A stretch of DNA of 46,517 nt. Source: Flavobacteriales bacterium. Lineage in GTDB: Bacteria > Bacteroidota > Bacteroidia > Flavobacteriales > Flavobacteriaceae. The position numbers and the translations under genes are program-made. The stretch lies in contig JAHENA010000013.1 in the NCBI GenBank assembly GCA_024643405.1, positions 1-46,517 of the forward strand, read 5' to 3'. The notes below the pieces were generated by a model. That model was not told the DNA's origin, made no database searches, and saw only the letters and a program-made list of their open reading frames with translations. Position 1 is the stretch's first letter, and each line of letters opens with the position of its first letter. Positions 18,198 through 27,144 of the stretch are shown here, piece by piece.

Positions 18198-20666
18198 CTA
18201 CTCAGTTTTAATACTAATTATTTTAGATTTTAAACCTTCTGATGATGCTTCAATTAACACCTCACCAGGCACCCCCTTTTTACTTTTAATTACCAATAAG
18301 CATAAACCATTAAATACTTTTCTATAGTTTGCCTGAAAAGGTTCTGTGGAAGCTGCATTGCCATTACCTACCGCGGCTATTGTTGCGGGACCAGTAATTT
18401 TAAATTCAATTTTATTATCTGATAATGGACAGAAAATAGAGTTTTCATCTTCAATTTTAACCGTGATAAAAGATACGTCTTTACCATCTGCATTGATAAC
18501 CTCCCTATCAGCCATTAGGCTAATTTTATTAGGCTCTTTAGAAGTTTTTATTACACTACGTTTAACTTCTTTACCTTCTTTGTAAGCAACTATTTCAATA
18601 ACTCCTGGTTCATAAGACACATCCCATCTTAGTCGATAAGGTGAATCAAAATACTTGGGTCTTTTTCCCCAAGCCCCAAACGATACCGGAATTCTTGTTT
18701 TATCTACACCCATTGCTTTTCTTCCTTGTGATTTTCCGTTTACAAAAAGTTCGGCTTCATCACAATTGGTATAGCAATAAACGGGAATATTTTTAATGCC
18801 TGTGTTTTCCCAATTCCAATGCGGCAATATATGAACCATTGGTTCGGTTGTCCATTGACTTTGATATAGATAAAAACGGTCTTTTGGAAACCCTGCCAAA
18901 TCAACGGCACCAAAGTAAGAACTTCTGGATGGCCAGTCGGTATCCCAATTACCATGGGTTAAATTATCTTTTCCACCGTAAGGGGTTGGCTCTCCCAAAT
19001 AATCAAAACCAGTCCAAATAAACTCACCAATGATATTAGTTAAAGAATCTTGAAAATGAAATTCAACATCTGGAGGATAAGCCCAATTTGGGGCATTAAA
19101 ATCATAACTATTTACTTGAAGCGATTCATCCTTATCATATTCTTTTAATGGCAGATGATACACGCCTCTTGAGGACACAGTTGAAGCCGTTTCCGAACCA
19201 TAAACAATCCAATCCTTATGTTTTGCCATAGTTTCTGCATATTGCGTTGGTTTATAGTTGGCACCAACCAAATCAACCTCATCTGCCAGTCCATTTTCAA
19301 TGGCATGTGATAGGTTATTAAAACCTGCTGTTGTTGGTCTGCTAGAATCTTCGTCATGGCAAATCTCTACTAATTTCTTGGCTATTTTATAACCATCCTT
19401 TTCCTTTTGCTCTCTTACTTCATTACCAATACTCCACATAAAAACAGACGGATGATTTCTATCGCGTTTTATCATATCTCGCAAATCTTCTTCATACCAA
19501 TCTTTCCAATATTTATGATAATCATTTTCTGTTTTTCCTAATTCCCAGCAATCAAAAGCTTCAGCTTGAACCAAAATTCCCATTTTATCGCAAAGTTCTA
19601 ATTGTTCGGGAGACGTTGGATTATGAGACGTTCGTATAGCATTAACACCCATTGCTTTCATGATTTCAAGTTGACGCTCGGTGGCTCTGTAATTTACAGC
19701 AGCACCTAAAGGGCCTAAATCATTGTGTAAACAAACGCCTTTTATTTTTTCTTGTCTACCATTTAAAAAGAAACCTTCTCTGGTGAATTCTACGGTTCTT
19801 ATCCCAAAATGAGTAGCATAATCATCAATAGCTACCTCGTTTTTATAAAGTATCGATATCGCGTTATATAAATATGGGGTTTTAAAATCCCATAGTTTGG
19901 GGTTATTAATAGTTGCCTTTTGAACGACATTAACTTCATTATTTATAAACTCAACATTTGATAAACTTGATGCGACTTCCAAACAATCTGCATCATAAAT
20001 GGTCGTTTTAATTTGATAATTACCAACCAGATTTTGCTTATTTGAAATCTTTGTTTCAATTGAGACTTCGGCATTTTCTTCAGTTACTTTTGGAGTTAAA
20101 ATATAGGTACCCCAATGTTTAACATGAACAGGGTTTTTAATTTCTAACCACACATTTCTAAAAATACCAGCACCTGGATACCATCTTGCAGATAATATTT
20201 CAGGATTGACTTTTATAGCGATGGTATTGTCTTTTCCAAAATTGATATAAGGTGTAATGTCTATTTCAAAACCTATGTAACCATAAGGTCTGTGATATAC
20301 TATTTTATCATTAATGTAAATAGTTGAATTATTCATCACGCCATCAAACTCAAGGGTAATGAAACTGCCTTTTTTAGATTTATCAATTACAAAATGTTTA
20401 CGATACCAAGCTTTATCAAAAATGGGGAGTCCGCCAGTTCTAAGATTATACTCAGGTTTAAAAGGACCTTCAATAGCCCAATCATGTGGTAATGATAACT
20501 GTCGCCAATTAGAATCTATGAAATCTTTTTTTGCAGCCAGTGAATCCTCTGTTTTTTGAAACAACCAATGATCATTAAAAGAAGTACGCTCTCTTTCCTG
20601 CATTTCTGTTGAAGTGCAGGAAATTAATGATATAAGTATTAAAACACCGTATAATTTATTTATCAT
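18198..20666 (-). CDS. GH2 glycoside hydrolase with C-terminal DUF4982-type domain, lipoprotein
   Basis: 822 residues, lipobox Cys17 (SLISC). Architecture: N-terminal sugar-binding domain (about 30-185), immunoglobulin-like (190-295), catalytic barrel (300-590), then a DUF4982-like domain beginning near CYTNCDEAELFVNGKSQG and a final immunoglobulin-like domain with LMADREVINADGKDVSFI. Acid/base Glu416 is in MWSIGNEVRE and nucleophile Glu492 in YGSETAS. The layout is that of Bacteroidota exo-beta-galactosidases that are distinct from LacZ, so two GH2s of different linkage or substituent preference are expected. It is 6 bases after a sulfatase gene and 18 before the esterase gene. Confidence 0.9.
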   Translation of the reverse strand: MINKLYGVLILISLISCTSTEMQERERTSFNDHWLFQKTEDSLAAKKDFIDSNWRQLSLPHDWAIEGPFKPEYNLRTGGLPIFDKAWYRKHFVIDKSKKGSFITLEFDGVMNNSTIYINDKIVYHRPYGYIGFEIDITPYINFGKDNTIAIKVNPEILSARWYPGAGIFRNVWLEIKNPVHVKHWGTYILTPKVTEENAEVSIETKISNKQNLVGNYQIKTTIYDADCLEVASSLSNVEFINNEVNVVQKATINNPKLWDFKTPYLYNAISILYKNEVAIDDYATHFGIRTVEFTREGFFLNGRQEKIKGVCLHNDLGPLGAAVNYRATERQLEIMKAMGVNAIRTSHNPTSPEQLELCDKMGILVQAEAFDCWELGKTENDYHKYWKDWYEEDLRDMIKRDRNHPSVFMWSIGNEVREQKEKDGYKIAKKLVEICHDEDSSRPTTAGFNNLSHAIENGLADEVDLVGANYKPTQYAETMAKHKDWIVYGSETASTVSSRGVYHLPLKEYDKDESLQVNSYDFNAPNWAYPPDVEFHFQDSLTNIIGEFIWTGFDYLGEPTPYGGKDNLTHGNWDTDWPSRSSYFGAVDLAGFPKDRFYLYQSQWTTEPMVHILPHWNWENTGIKNIPVYCYTNCDEAELFVNGKSQGRKAMGVDKTRIPVSFGAWGKRPKYFDSPYRLRWDVSYEPGVIEIVAYKEGKEVKRSVIKTSKEPNKISLMADREVINADGKDVSFITVKIEDENSIFCPLSDNKIEFKITGPATIAAVGNGNAASTEPFQANYRKVFNGLCLLVIKSKKGVPGEVLIEASSEGLKSKIISIKTE

Positions 20667-20672
20667 TATAAA

Positions 20673-22265
20673 TTAATCTTTTGTTAGTTTGCTTCCCCAC
20701 CAATTGTCGTTCGGCTGAAATTCTTTTAATAACATTATTCTTCTTTCATCTTCAAGTTTTGGCCATAGTTTTTCAACGATTTGCTTATCATAGTCTGCTC
20801 TTTTATTAGCGTCAAATTCGGTGTCCGTCTCCGGAAATTTAGCGTCAACACCTTCCAGCCATTTCTTGAGATTATTAAATAAAATCGAAGTTTTATCTGG
20901 ATGAGAATCAGCAATATTATGTTGTTCGTAAGGATCAGATTTCAAGTTATAAAGTTCATTAATATCATCTTCATAATAGTGAATAAGTTTCCAGTCACCC
21001 TTCCTAATGATTGAAGATGGGTCACCACCCTGATTTCCATAATGAGGATAGTGCCAATACAATGGTCTCTCAGTTAACCCTGCGTTATCATTAATTAATG
21101 GTTTTAAACTCACGCCATCTTGATGTTGATTTGGGATTAAGTTGATGTTGGCATAATCTAACAGTGTAGGATAAAAATCGGCGCCAGTAACTGGGTAATC
21201 AATAGTTTTTACTTTTGAGTTATTCCATGGTAAATAGATAAAATAGGGCTCTCTAATACCACCTTCCCATTGATAACCTTTACCACCTTTGTATGGCAGA
21301 TTTGAGGTGGAGAATGAATCACCTGAGGCAACACCGCCGTTATCTGAAGTAAAAACAACAATGGTGTTTTTATCCAGACCTGATTCCTTAAGTGCTTTTA
21401 ATACAACCCCAACGGCATCATCCATAGTTTCTACCAAACCAGCATATACAGGATTATCCTGAACTTGTCGAATCGGTAATTTGCGTTCCATAATAAATCC
21501 ATAGTCTTTGATACCTTGAAGTTCCGCTTTCTTTCTATACTTTTCCCACTTATTTTCTGAAGTTTGAATGGGTCCATGTACCGCATAAAAGGACAAAAAC
21601 GCAAAAAATGGGGTTGTTTTATTTTGTTGAATGAAATTGGCCGTTTCATTTGCTAAACGCATAGATAGATTTTCTCCGGCTTCGTGATCTTCTAACTTAG
21701 GATTTTTAAAAGGTGAAAAATAACCTCCTACGGGTCCTCCTTTGTCCCAGCCACCAATGTTAATATCAAAACCATGATCTTCTGGATATGAACCCTCTTG
21801 TCCTAAATGCCATTTGCCTGCAAAAAAGGTTTTATAGCCATTTGCTTTAAAAGCTTCAGCCATCGTGATGTCTTGTTTTGGTAAATTTTGAATATAATCT
21901 GCAGGTAGCATTTTATCGTACCTATTCATTTTTCTCCAATCCGTTCCTGAGTTTTCTCCAATCCAATCTGTTATGCCATGACGCGCAGTAAATTTCCCTG
22001 TCATAATACTTGCACGTGAAGGACTGCAAACTCTGCTGCACGCATATCCTTGAGTAAAAACGACACTTTCAGTTGCCAATCGATCTATATTGGGTGTTTC
22101 ATAAAAGGGACTACCCGTAACACTTAAATCATTAATACCTAAATCATCGACTAATATAAATACGATATTGGGTTTAACTGGAATTTCAGAACTGTTTGTT
22201 TTAGTTTTAAATTCACATGAGACTATCATTAAGGATAGAATAAATAAGATGAGTTTTAATTTCAT
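20673..22265 (-). CDS. S1 sulfatase, lipoprotein (sulfatase 1)
   Basis: 530 residues of the formylglycine-dependent sulfatase family. Lipobox Cys17 (LMIVSC). Calcium-site Asp40-Asp41 lies in FILVDDLGIND. The modified cysteine is Cys80 in VCSPSR, so the maturation motif CxPSR is intact. GKWHLGQEG and the second metal motif FTSDNGGVASGD are present. The C-terminal subdomain has DWKLIHYYEDDINELYN. It would hydrolyse a sulfate ester on the glycan; regioselectivity is unknown. It is 6 bases after the next sulfatase gene, in the same transcript direction as GH2 and esterase. Confidence 0.92.
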   Translation of the reverse strand: MKLKLILFILSLMIVSCEFKTKTNSSEIPVKPNIVFILVDDLGINDLSVTGSPFYETPNIDRLATESVVFTQGYACSRVCSPSRASIMTGKFTARHGITDWIGENSGTDWRKMNRYDKMLPADYIQNLPKQDITMAEAFKANGYKTFFAGKWHLGQEGSYPEDHGFDINIGGWDKGGPVGGYFSPFKNPKLEDHEAGENLSMRLANETANFIQQNKTTPFFAFLSFYAVHGPIQTSENKWEKYRKKAELQGIKDYGFIMERKLPIRQVQDNPVYAGLVETMDDAVGVVLKALKESGLDKNTIVVFTSDNGGVASGDSFSTSNLPYKGGKGYQWEGGIREPYFIYLPWNNSKVKTIDYPVTGADFYPTLLDYANINLIPNQHQDGVSLKPLINDNAGLTERPLYWHYPHYGNQGGDPSSIIRKGDWKLIHYYEDDINELYNLKSDPYEQHNIADSHPDKTSILFNNLKKWLEGVDAKFPETDTEFDANKRADYDKQIVEKLWPKLEDERRIMLLKEFQPNDNWWGSKLTKD

Positions 22266-22271
22266 TTTTTT

Positions 22272-23690
22272 TTAAAATTTAAAATCTTTTGATTCGGTTC
22301 TGGCGGTTTCTAATAATTCTGTGAGTTCCTTTACTTTTTTTGGAATTTCATCAGCAAGATTTTTAGATTCACTAGCGTCTTTACTCAAATCAAATAACAA
22401 ATAATCACCACCTTTATTAACTTTATTTTTAACCAATTTCCAGTAATCCTTTCTTATAGCCTGACGACCCCCTAATTCATGAAATTCCCAATAAAGGTAT
22501 TCATGCTTTTTTTGTTTGCCTAGGTCTAACAAGGTGGGCAGAAAAGAAATGCCATCAGAACTCCTAATGGGATCAACTTTTAAAAGTTCTGCAAGAGTTG
22601 GCATAACATCCCAAAAGGCAGACATATGATCGGTAATCCTATTGGGCTTGATTTTTCCTTCCCATTTTACAATCATGGGAACTCTAATACCTCCTTCAAA
22701 CAAATCACGTTTAATACCTCTGTAAATTCCATTGCTATCAAAATAATCAGGATCTGCCCCGCCTTCTTTAGAAGGGCCATTATCTGAAGTAAAAATAAAA
22801 ATGGTGTTATTTTCTAAACCAAGATCCTTAACCTTTTTCATAATTTCGCCTACCTGATGATCTAACAAAGTAATCATAGCCGCATAAGCCGCATGGGGGT
22901 TTTGCTGTGAACCGTATCCCCCTTTTTTATAGTCTTCACCCTCATCTATACCTTTAAAAGGTTTTTCAGGATTAAACTTTCCCACAAAAAGATCCATATA
23001 ATCTTTGGGGGCAAAGAGTTCAGCATGTGGAATGATACTTGGATAATACAGAAAAAATGGTTCGTCTTTATGATTAGTTATAAATGAAAGCGCTTTTTCG
23101 TGTATTAAATTAGGAGCATATTGTCTCTTTTCTAAGCCTTCATTCTCGTTAAGAGTAAAAATTTTATCATTATTCCAAAGATAGTATGGGTAGTAATGAT
23201 GGGCTAATTTTTGATCGTGATACCCAAAAAATTCATCAAATCCCTGATTAAGCGGATCTCCCTCAGAGCCCGAATTGCCTAACCCCCATTTTCCAAAGGC
23301 TCCGGTAACATAACCATTATCTTTTAACAACTCCGCAATAGTATAGCTTTCTCTTGGAAGTGGTAATTGTCCCATTTCTGATTGTTTATTTCCTCGAATA
23401 GGCGTATGTCCTGTGTCTTGTCCAGTTAAAAGTGAAGAACGAGAAGGAGCGCAAACAGTGGAACCTGCATAATGCTGAGTAAACATTAAACCCTCTTGAG
23501 CTAATTTATCAATGTTAGGTGTTTGAAAATGGGATTGTCCATAGCAACTTAAATCGGCATAGCCTAGATCATCGGCAAGAATATAGATGATATTTGGTTT
23601 ACTATTATTACTTATAGCTGCTTTTTTTTCAATGCATGATGTATTTAAAATCATTAAAATAAACCAAAGGAAAAAAATTTTATTTCTCAT
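22272..23690 (-). CDS. S1 sulfatase, lipoprotein (sulfatase 2)
   Basis: 472 residues. Lipobox Cys19 (LNTSC). Asp40-Asp41 in YILADDLGYADLSCYG, formylglycine Cys80 in VCAPSRSSLLTGQ, followed by HTPIRGN, which is typical of the arylsulfatase A/GalNAc-sulfatase-like branch. GKWGLGNSGSEG takes the place of the usual GKWHLG: a Gly replaces the His often found after Trp, a feature also seen in that branch. FTSDNGPSKEGG and DLFEGGIRVPM complete the active site. A 126-base gap separates it from the upstream sulfatase, so a secondary promoter is possible. Confidence 0.9.
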   Translation of the reverse strand: MRNKIFFLWFILMILNTSCIEKKAAISNNSKPNIIYILADDLGYADLSCYGQSHFQTPNIDKLAQEGLMFTQHYAGSTVCAPSRSSLLTGQDTGHTPIRGNKQSEMGQLPLPRESYTIAELLKDNGYVTGAFGKWGLGNSGSEGDPLNQGFDEFFGYHDQKLAHHYYPYYLWNNDKIFTLNENEGLEKRQYAPNLIHEKALSFITNHKDEPFFLYYPSIIPHAELFAPKDYMDLFVGKFNPEKPFKGIDEGEDYKKGGYGSQQNPHAAYAAMITLLDHQVGEIMKKVKDLGLENNTIFIFTSDNGPSKEGGADPDYFDSNGIYRGIKRDLFEGGIRVPMIVKWEGKIKPNRITDHMSAFWDVMPTLAELLKVDPIRSSDGISFLPTLLDLGKQKKHEYLYWEFHELGGRQAIRKDYWKLVKNKVNKGGDYLLFDLSKDASESKNLADEIPKKVKELTELLETARTESKDFKF

Positions 23691-23816
23691 TGTTAAAAAC
23701 TATCACAAGTTGCATAAACCAATTTTCATCAAAAAAGGACATTGTTTTACTTACTAAATACCTGATTTAAATATTTTTATTTTTTGTAGCATGGAATCTC
23801 ACTAAAGCGTAAATCT

Positions 23817-25370
23817 TTATTTTAGTTCTAATTTTTGAATATTTGAATAATTTTGACCTCTAATTGCTTCAAAAGCAGTTATCATTTCTTGAAGTTTTTC
23901 TGGATTTGATTGTGCTAGATTATTTTGTTGTTCTATATCATTTTTTAAATTATACAACTGAAACTCTTTTGAATTTCCAACTTCAATATTCACCTCTGTA
24001 TTAATTGGGCCCCCTCTGTATGGTGGAATTAAAGCCCAGTCTCCCTTTCTAAAAGCAGTTCTTGAGGTTGCCTCTAATATTAAATGATCCCTACCTTGAT
24101 TACTCTTACCTAAAAATACATTTAACAAATTTTGGCTATCTGGTCCATTCATATCACTACCTACTAATGCAGATAGGGAACGAAATAAATCTATCTGAGA
24201 TACCATTGCATCTGATGTTCCTGGAGATATTTTGCCTTTCCAATAGGTTATAAATGGCACTCTTGTCCCTGCTTCAAATAAACTGTATTTACCGCCACGT
24301 AGTTTACCAGCGGGTGTATGTTTTCCAAGTTTTTCAACGGCCTCATCATAATAACCATCATTTAATACAGGCCCATTATCACTTGAAAGAATGATCAATG
24401 TGTTTTCTAAGAGCCCCTCTTCCTCTAAAGTTTTTAGAAACTCCCCAATGCACCAGTCTGCTTCTGCAATAACATCGCCTCTTGGTCCCATGCTAGTCGC
24501 TCCAACAAAACGGGGATTGGGAGTACGAGGGACATGTGGTTGCTGAAGGGCATAATACAAAAAGAACGGGTTATTTTTTTCTCGTTTGATATAGTCTTGT
24601 GCTTCTTCTAAAAAAGTATTAGCCATGTCTTCATCTTTCCATTTCGCAGATTCACCACCTTTCATAAACCCAATTCTTGGAATACCATTTACAATACTAT
24701 TATTGTGACCATGATGCCATTTCATTTTTAATAACTCCGGATTACTTATTGCTGTTGGCTGCCCTTCAAAATTGTTATCATAGTCAACCTCAATAGGATC
24801 ATTTTTATCTAAATTTTCTACATAACCATTTTTGATATAAACGGTTGGAACTCTATCTTGAGTAGCAGCCATAATAAAACTATAATCAAACCCAACTTCA
24901 TTTGGTCCTGGGCCAATACGTTCATTCCAATTGACTTGTCCATCTCCTAGGCCTAAATGCCATTTCCCGACTATTCCAGTATGGTATCCTTTTAATTTCA
25001 ACATTTTTGGGATAGTTACCTGAGCAGTATCTATAAGAAGTGGTGCGGTTCCGGGTAATATTTTAGCGTTTTTATTGCGCCAAGGATAGGTTCCAGTTAG
25101 CAAGGCATACCTACTTGGGGAACAAGTGGCTGAGGAGGCATAACCATTTGTAAACATAACACCTCCAATAGCTAACATATCCATATTTGGCGTGTTTATT
25201 TCTGTAGCTCCGTAAGCACTTAAATCTCCGTAACCTAAATCATCAGCATAAATAAAAATTATATTGGGAGTATTATTTTCTTTTACATCTTGTGGTTTTT
25301 CTGCTACGTCATTTTTGCAAGAATTAGAAATGATTATTAAAGCATAGATTATTACTTTCAGATTTTTCAT
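23817..25370 (-). CDS. S1 sulfatase, lipoprotein (sulfatase 3)
   Basis: 517 residues. Lipobox Cys18 (ISNSC). Asp43-Asp44 in FIYADDLGYGDLSAYGA, formylglycine Cys83 in ATCSPSRYALLTG. The YPWRNKNAKILPG segment after the signature, GIVGKWHLGLGDG, ILSSDNGPVLNDGYYD and the late TRVPFITYWKGKI fit the arylsulfatase A-like branch that includes galactose/GalNAc 6-sulfatases. That sub-assignment is tentative. It has a longer insert near residues 170-245 than its neighbours. It is 12 bases after sulfatase 4 in the same operon. Confidence 0.9.
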   Translation of the reverse strand: MKNLKVIIYALIIISNSCKNDVAEKPQDVKENNTPNIIFIYADDLGYGDLSAYGATEINTPNMDMLAIGGVMFTNGYASSATCSPSRYALLTGTYPWRNKNAKILPGTAPLLIDTAQVTIPKMLKLKGYHTGIVGKWHLGLGDGQVNWNERIGPGPNEVGFDYSFIMAATQDRVPTVYIKNGYVENLDKNDPIEVDYDNNFEGQPTAISNPELLKMKWHHGHNNSIVNGIPRIGFMKGGESAKWKDEDMANTFLEEAQDYIKREKNNPFFLYYALQQPHVPRTPNPRFVGATSMGPRGDVIAEADWCIGEFLKTLEEEGLLENTLIILSSDNGPVLNDGYYDEAVEKLGKHTPAGKLRGGKYSLFEAGTRVPFITYWKGKISPGTSDAMVSQIDLFRSLSALVGSDMNGPDSQNLLNVFLGKSNQGRDHLILEATSRTAFRKGDWALIPPYRGGPINTEVNIEVGNSKEFQLYNLKNDIEQQNNLAQSNPEKLQEMITAFEAIRGQNYSNIQKLELK

Positions 25371-25382
25371 TTATTAAAAATT

Positions 25383-26807
25383 TTAGTTTTGATTTTGTTT
25401 TTTAAATCGATTTGGATGCTTTTCACCATATTCTTTATCATATCCTAAACCTAAAAAAACAGGTGTAATCATTTGTGAATTCCATTTCTCATACTGATTC
25501 TTTAATTCATTCAAAGACTCTGTGTTATTTTGAATTAAAGTATCATCTTCACCTATATTTTCATTAAGATTGAATAATTTTACACCATGCTTTAATCCAA
25601 TAATCTTGTCTCCTGAGCTATTTCTAATGGCGTAATTTTCCTGATCAAATTTTCTCCAAAACAATAATTCATGAGGTTTTTCATTATTATCGCCAGTTAG
25701 GTAAGGAATCAAATTAACGCCATCTAATTTGTTTTTTGTTTGAATAATTTTTTGAGTTTGGACAATAACAGTTGAAAAAATATCTAATGAAATAATAGGA
25801 GAATCAAAAACAAGGCCTCCAGAAATTTTTTTTGGCCATTTCATAGCGAATGGTATGCGTATACCCCCTTCAAAAACATCTCCTTTTCCTCCTCTTAACA
25901 AGCCGTTGTCTGAACCATTTGTTTTTTCAGGGCCACCATTATCGGACAAAAAGAAAACAATAGTATTTTCGCTTAGATTTAACGCCTCAAGTTTATCCAA
26001 TATTATACCTACACCATCATCTACAGCACTCACCATGGCCGCATAAGTTTTACGTTTTGGGTCTTGAATGTTATCAAAACGATTTAAATATTTCTCTGTA
26101 GCTTGTAGAGGGGCATGTGGGGCATTATAGGCCAAATACATGAAAAACGGTTGGTTCTTATATTTTTCAATATAATTCACTGCTTCTCGAGATAAAGCAT
26201 CTGTTAAATACGCCTCTTCTTCAACCCGTATGTTATTTCTTAATAATTTTGTTCTGTATGGATCAAATTGGGCTTTAACTTCATATTCATTCTGCAGCGT
26301 CCAATTCTCAGGAAAATACTCATGACCTCCGCTTAGAAACCCAAAAAAATCATCAAATCCTCTATTTAATGGTCGCAAAGATTCATGTGCTCCTAAATGC
26401 CATTTTCCTAAAACTACTGATTTATAATTTGCCTTTTTTAATGCTTCAGCCAAAGTCTCTTCCGTTAATGGCAATCCCATATTGGGATCATTTGGGGCGA
26501 ATAATGGATTTCTACTAAAACCAAATCGGTCTTGATATCGTCCCGTTATTAATCCTGCCCTACTTGGCCCACAAACGGCATAACTCACATAAGCATTTGT
26601 GAATTTAACTCCTTGTGAAGCTATTTTATCAATATTAGGCGTTGGAATATCAAGACATCCATTGAATCCTACATCAGCATATCCCATATCATCAGTGAGT
26701 ATGATAATAATATTTGGTGATGATTGTGAGTTACTAGAAATATTTTGGGCTGCACCAAAAAGCATGCCTAAAGCAAACAAAAGAGATAACAACATTTTCT
26801 TTTTCAT
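25383..26807 (-). CDS. S1 sulfatase, secreted (sulfatase 4)
   Basis: 474 residues. Unlike the other three in this run it has an SPI-type signal peptide (cleavage near GAAQ) and no lipobox, so it should be soluble in the periplasm. Asp39-Asp40 in IIILTDDMGYADVGFNG, formylglycine Cys79 in AVCGPSRAGLITGRYQDRFG. The CGPSR variant still keeps Cys, Pro, Ser and Arg. GKWHLGAHESLRPLNRGFDDFFGFLSGGHEYFP and FLSDNGGPEKTNG are conserved. The RYQxRFGF and FGFLSGG motifs are shared with sulfatase 5 on the other arm, so the two are close relatives. First gene of the minus-strand arm. Confidence 0.91.
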   Translation of the reverse strand: MKKKMLLSLLFALGMLFGAAQNISSNSQSSPNIIIILTDDMGYADVGFNGCLDIPTPNIDKIASQGVKFTNAYVSYAVCGPSRAGLITGRYQDRFGFSRNPLFAPNDPNMGLPLTEETLAEALKKANYKSVVLGKWHLGAHESLRPLNRGFDDFFGFLSGGHEYFPENWTLQNEYEVKAQFDPYRTKLLRNNIRVEEEAYLTDALSREAVNYIEKYKNQPFFMYLAYNAPHAPLQATEKYLNRFDNIQDPKRKTYAAMVSAVDDGVGIILDKLEALNLSENTIVFFLSDNGGPEKTNGSDNGLLRGGKGDVFEGGIRIPFAMKWPKKISGGLVFDSPIISLDIFSTVIVQTQKIIQTKNKLDGVNLIPYLTGDNNEKPHELLFWRKFDQENYAIRNSSGDKIIGLKHGVKLFNLNENIGEDDTLIQNNTESLNELKNQYEKWNSQMITPVFLGLGYDKEYGEKHPNRFKKQNQN

Positions 26808-27144
26808 ATATGCATTTTAGAATTCAAACTTAAAAATAGTATTGAATAAATTTAAGCTAATAGCATTGTAAATATATTAACCTAATAAATAAAATGTGGG
26901 TATAATAAGTTCAATTTAAGGGAACAATAAGGTCAAGGACAATTATTAAATAATTAAAAAAAAGACAAATAGAAGTGATACCAGTTATTAATTAGATATT
27001 TATAATTGTTGAAATTTTATTTTTTATAATAATCAGCAAAAATATCTTGCTAAATTTACTTCAATAATTGGCGGTTAATTTTATAATTTAGGGTCAATTA
27101 AGCTGAAATTACATGTAAAGTTACTTATGTAGTGCGAAAAAAAC
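26808..27144. other. Divergent control region of the two PUL arms
   Basis: 337 bases between the first sulfatase gene (minus) and the hybrid regulator (plus). AT-rich, with no gene. It should contain the promoters of both arms. A candidate -7 element for the minus arm is listed separately; on the plus strand I found only imperfect matches such as TAATTTAG at 27084-27091. Confidence 0.6.
26825..26832 (-). promoter_or_regulatory. Candidate -7 element of the sulfatase/GH operon
   Basis: On the minus strand the sequence reads TAAGTTTG, an exact match to TAnnTTTG, ending 17 bases before the sulfatase 4 start codon. No clear -33 TTG lies at the expected distance, as may be expected of an activator-dependent promoter. 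Confidence 0.35.

Noticed and set aside
27068-27091. TTG plus TAATTTAG as a promoter of the hybrid regulator
   Set aside because: The second element deviates from TAnnTTTG and the spacing is about 13 bases, where about 19 is expected.
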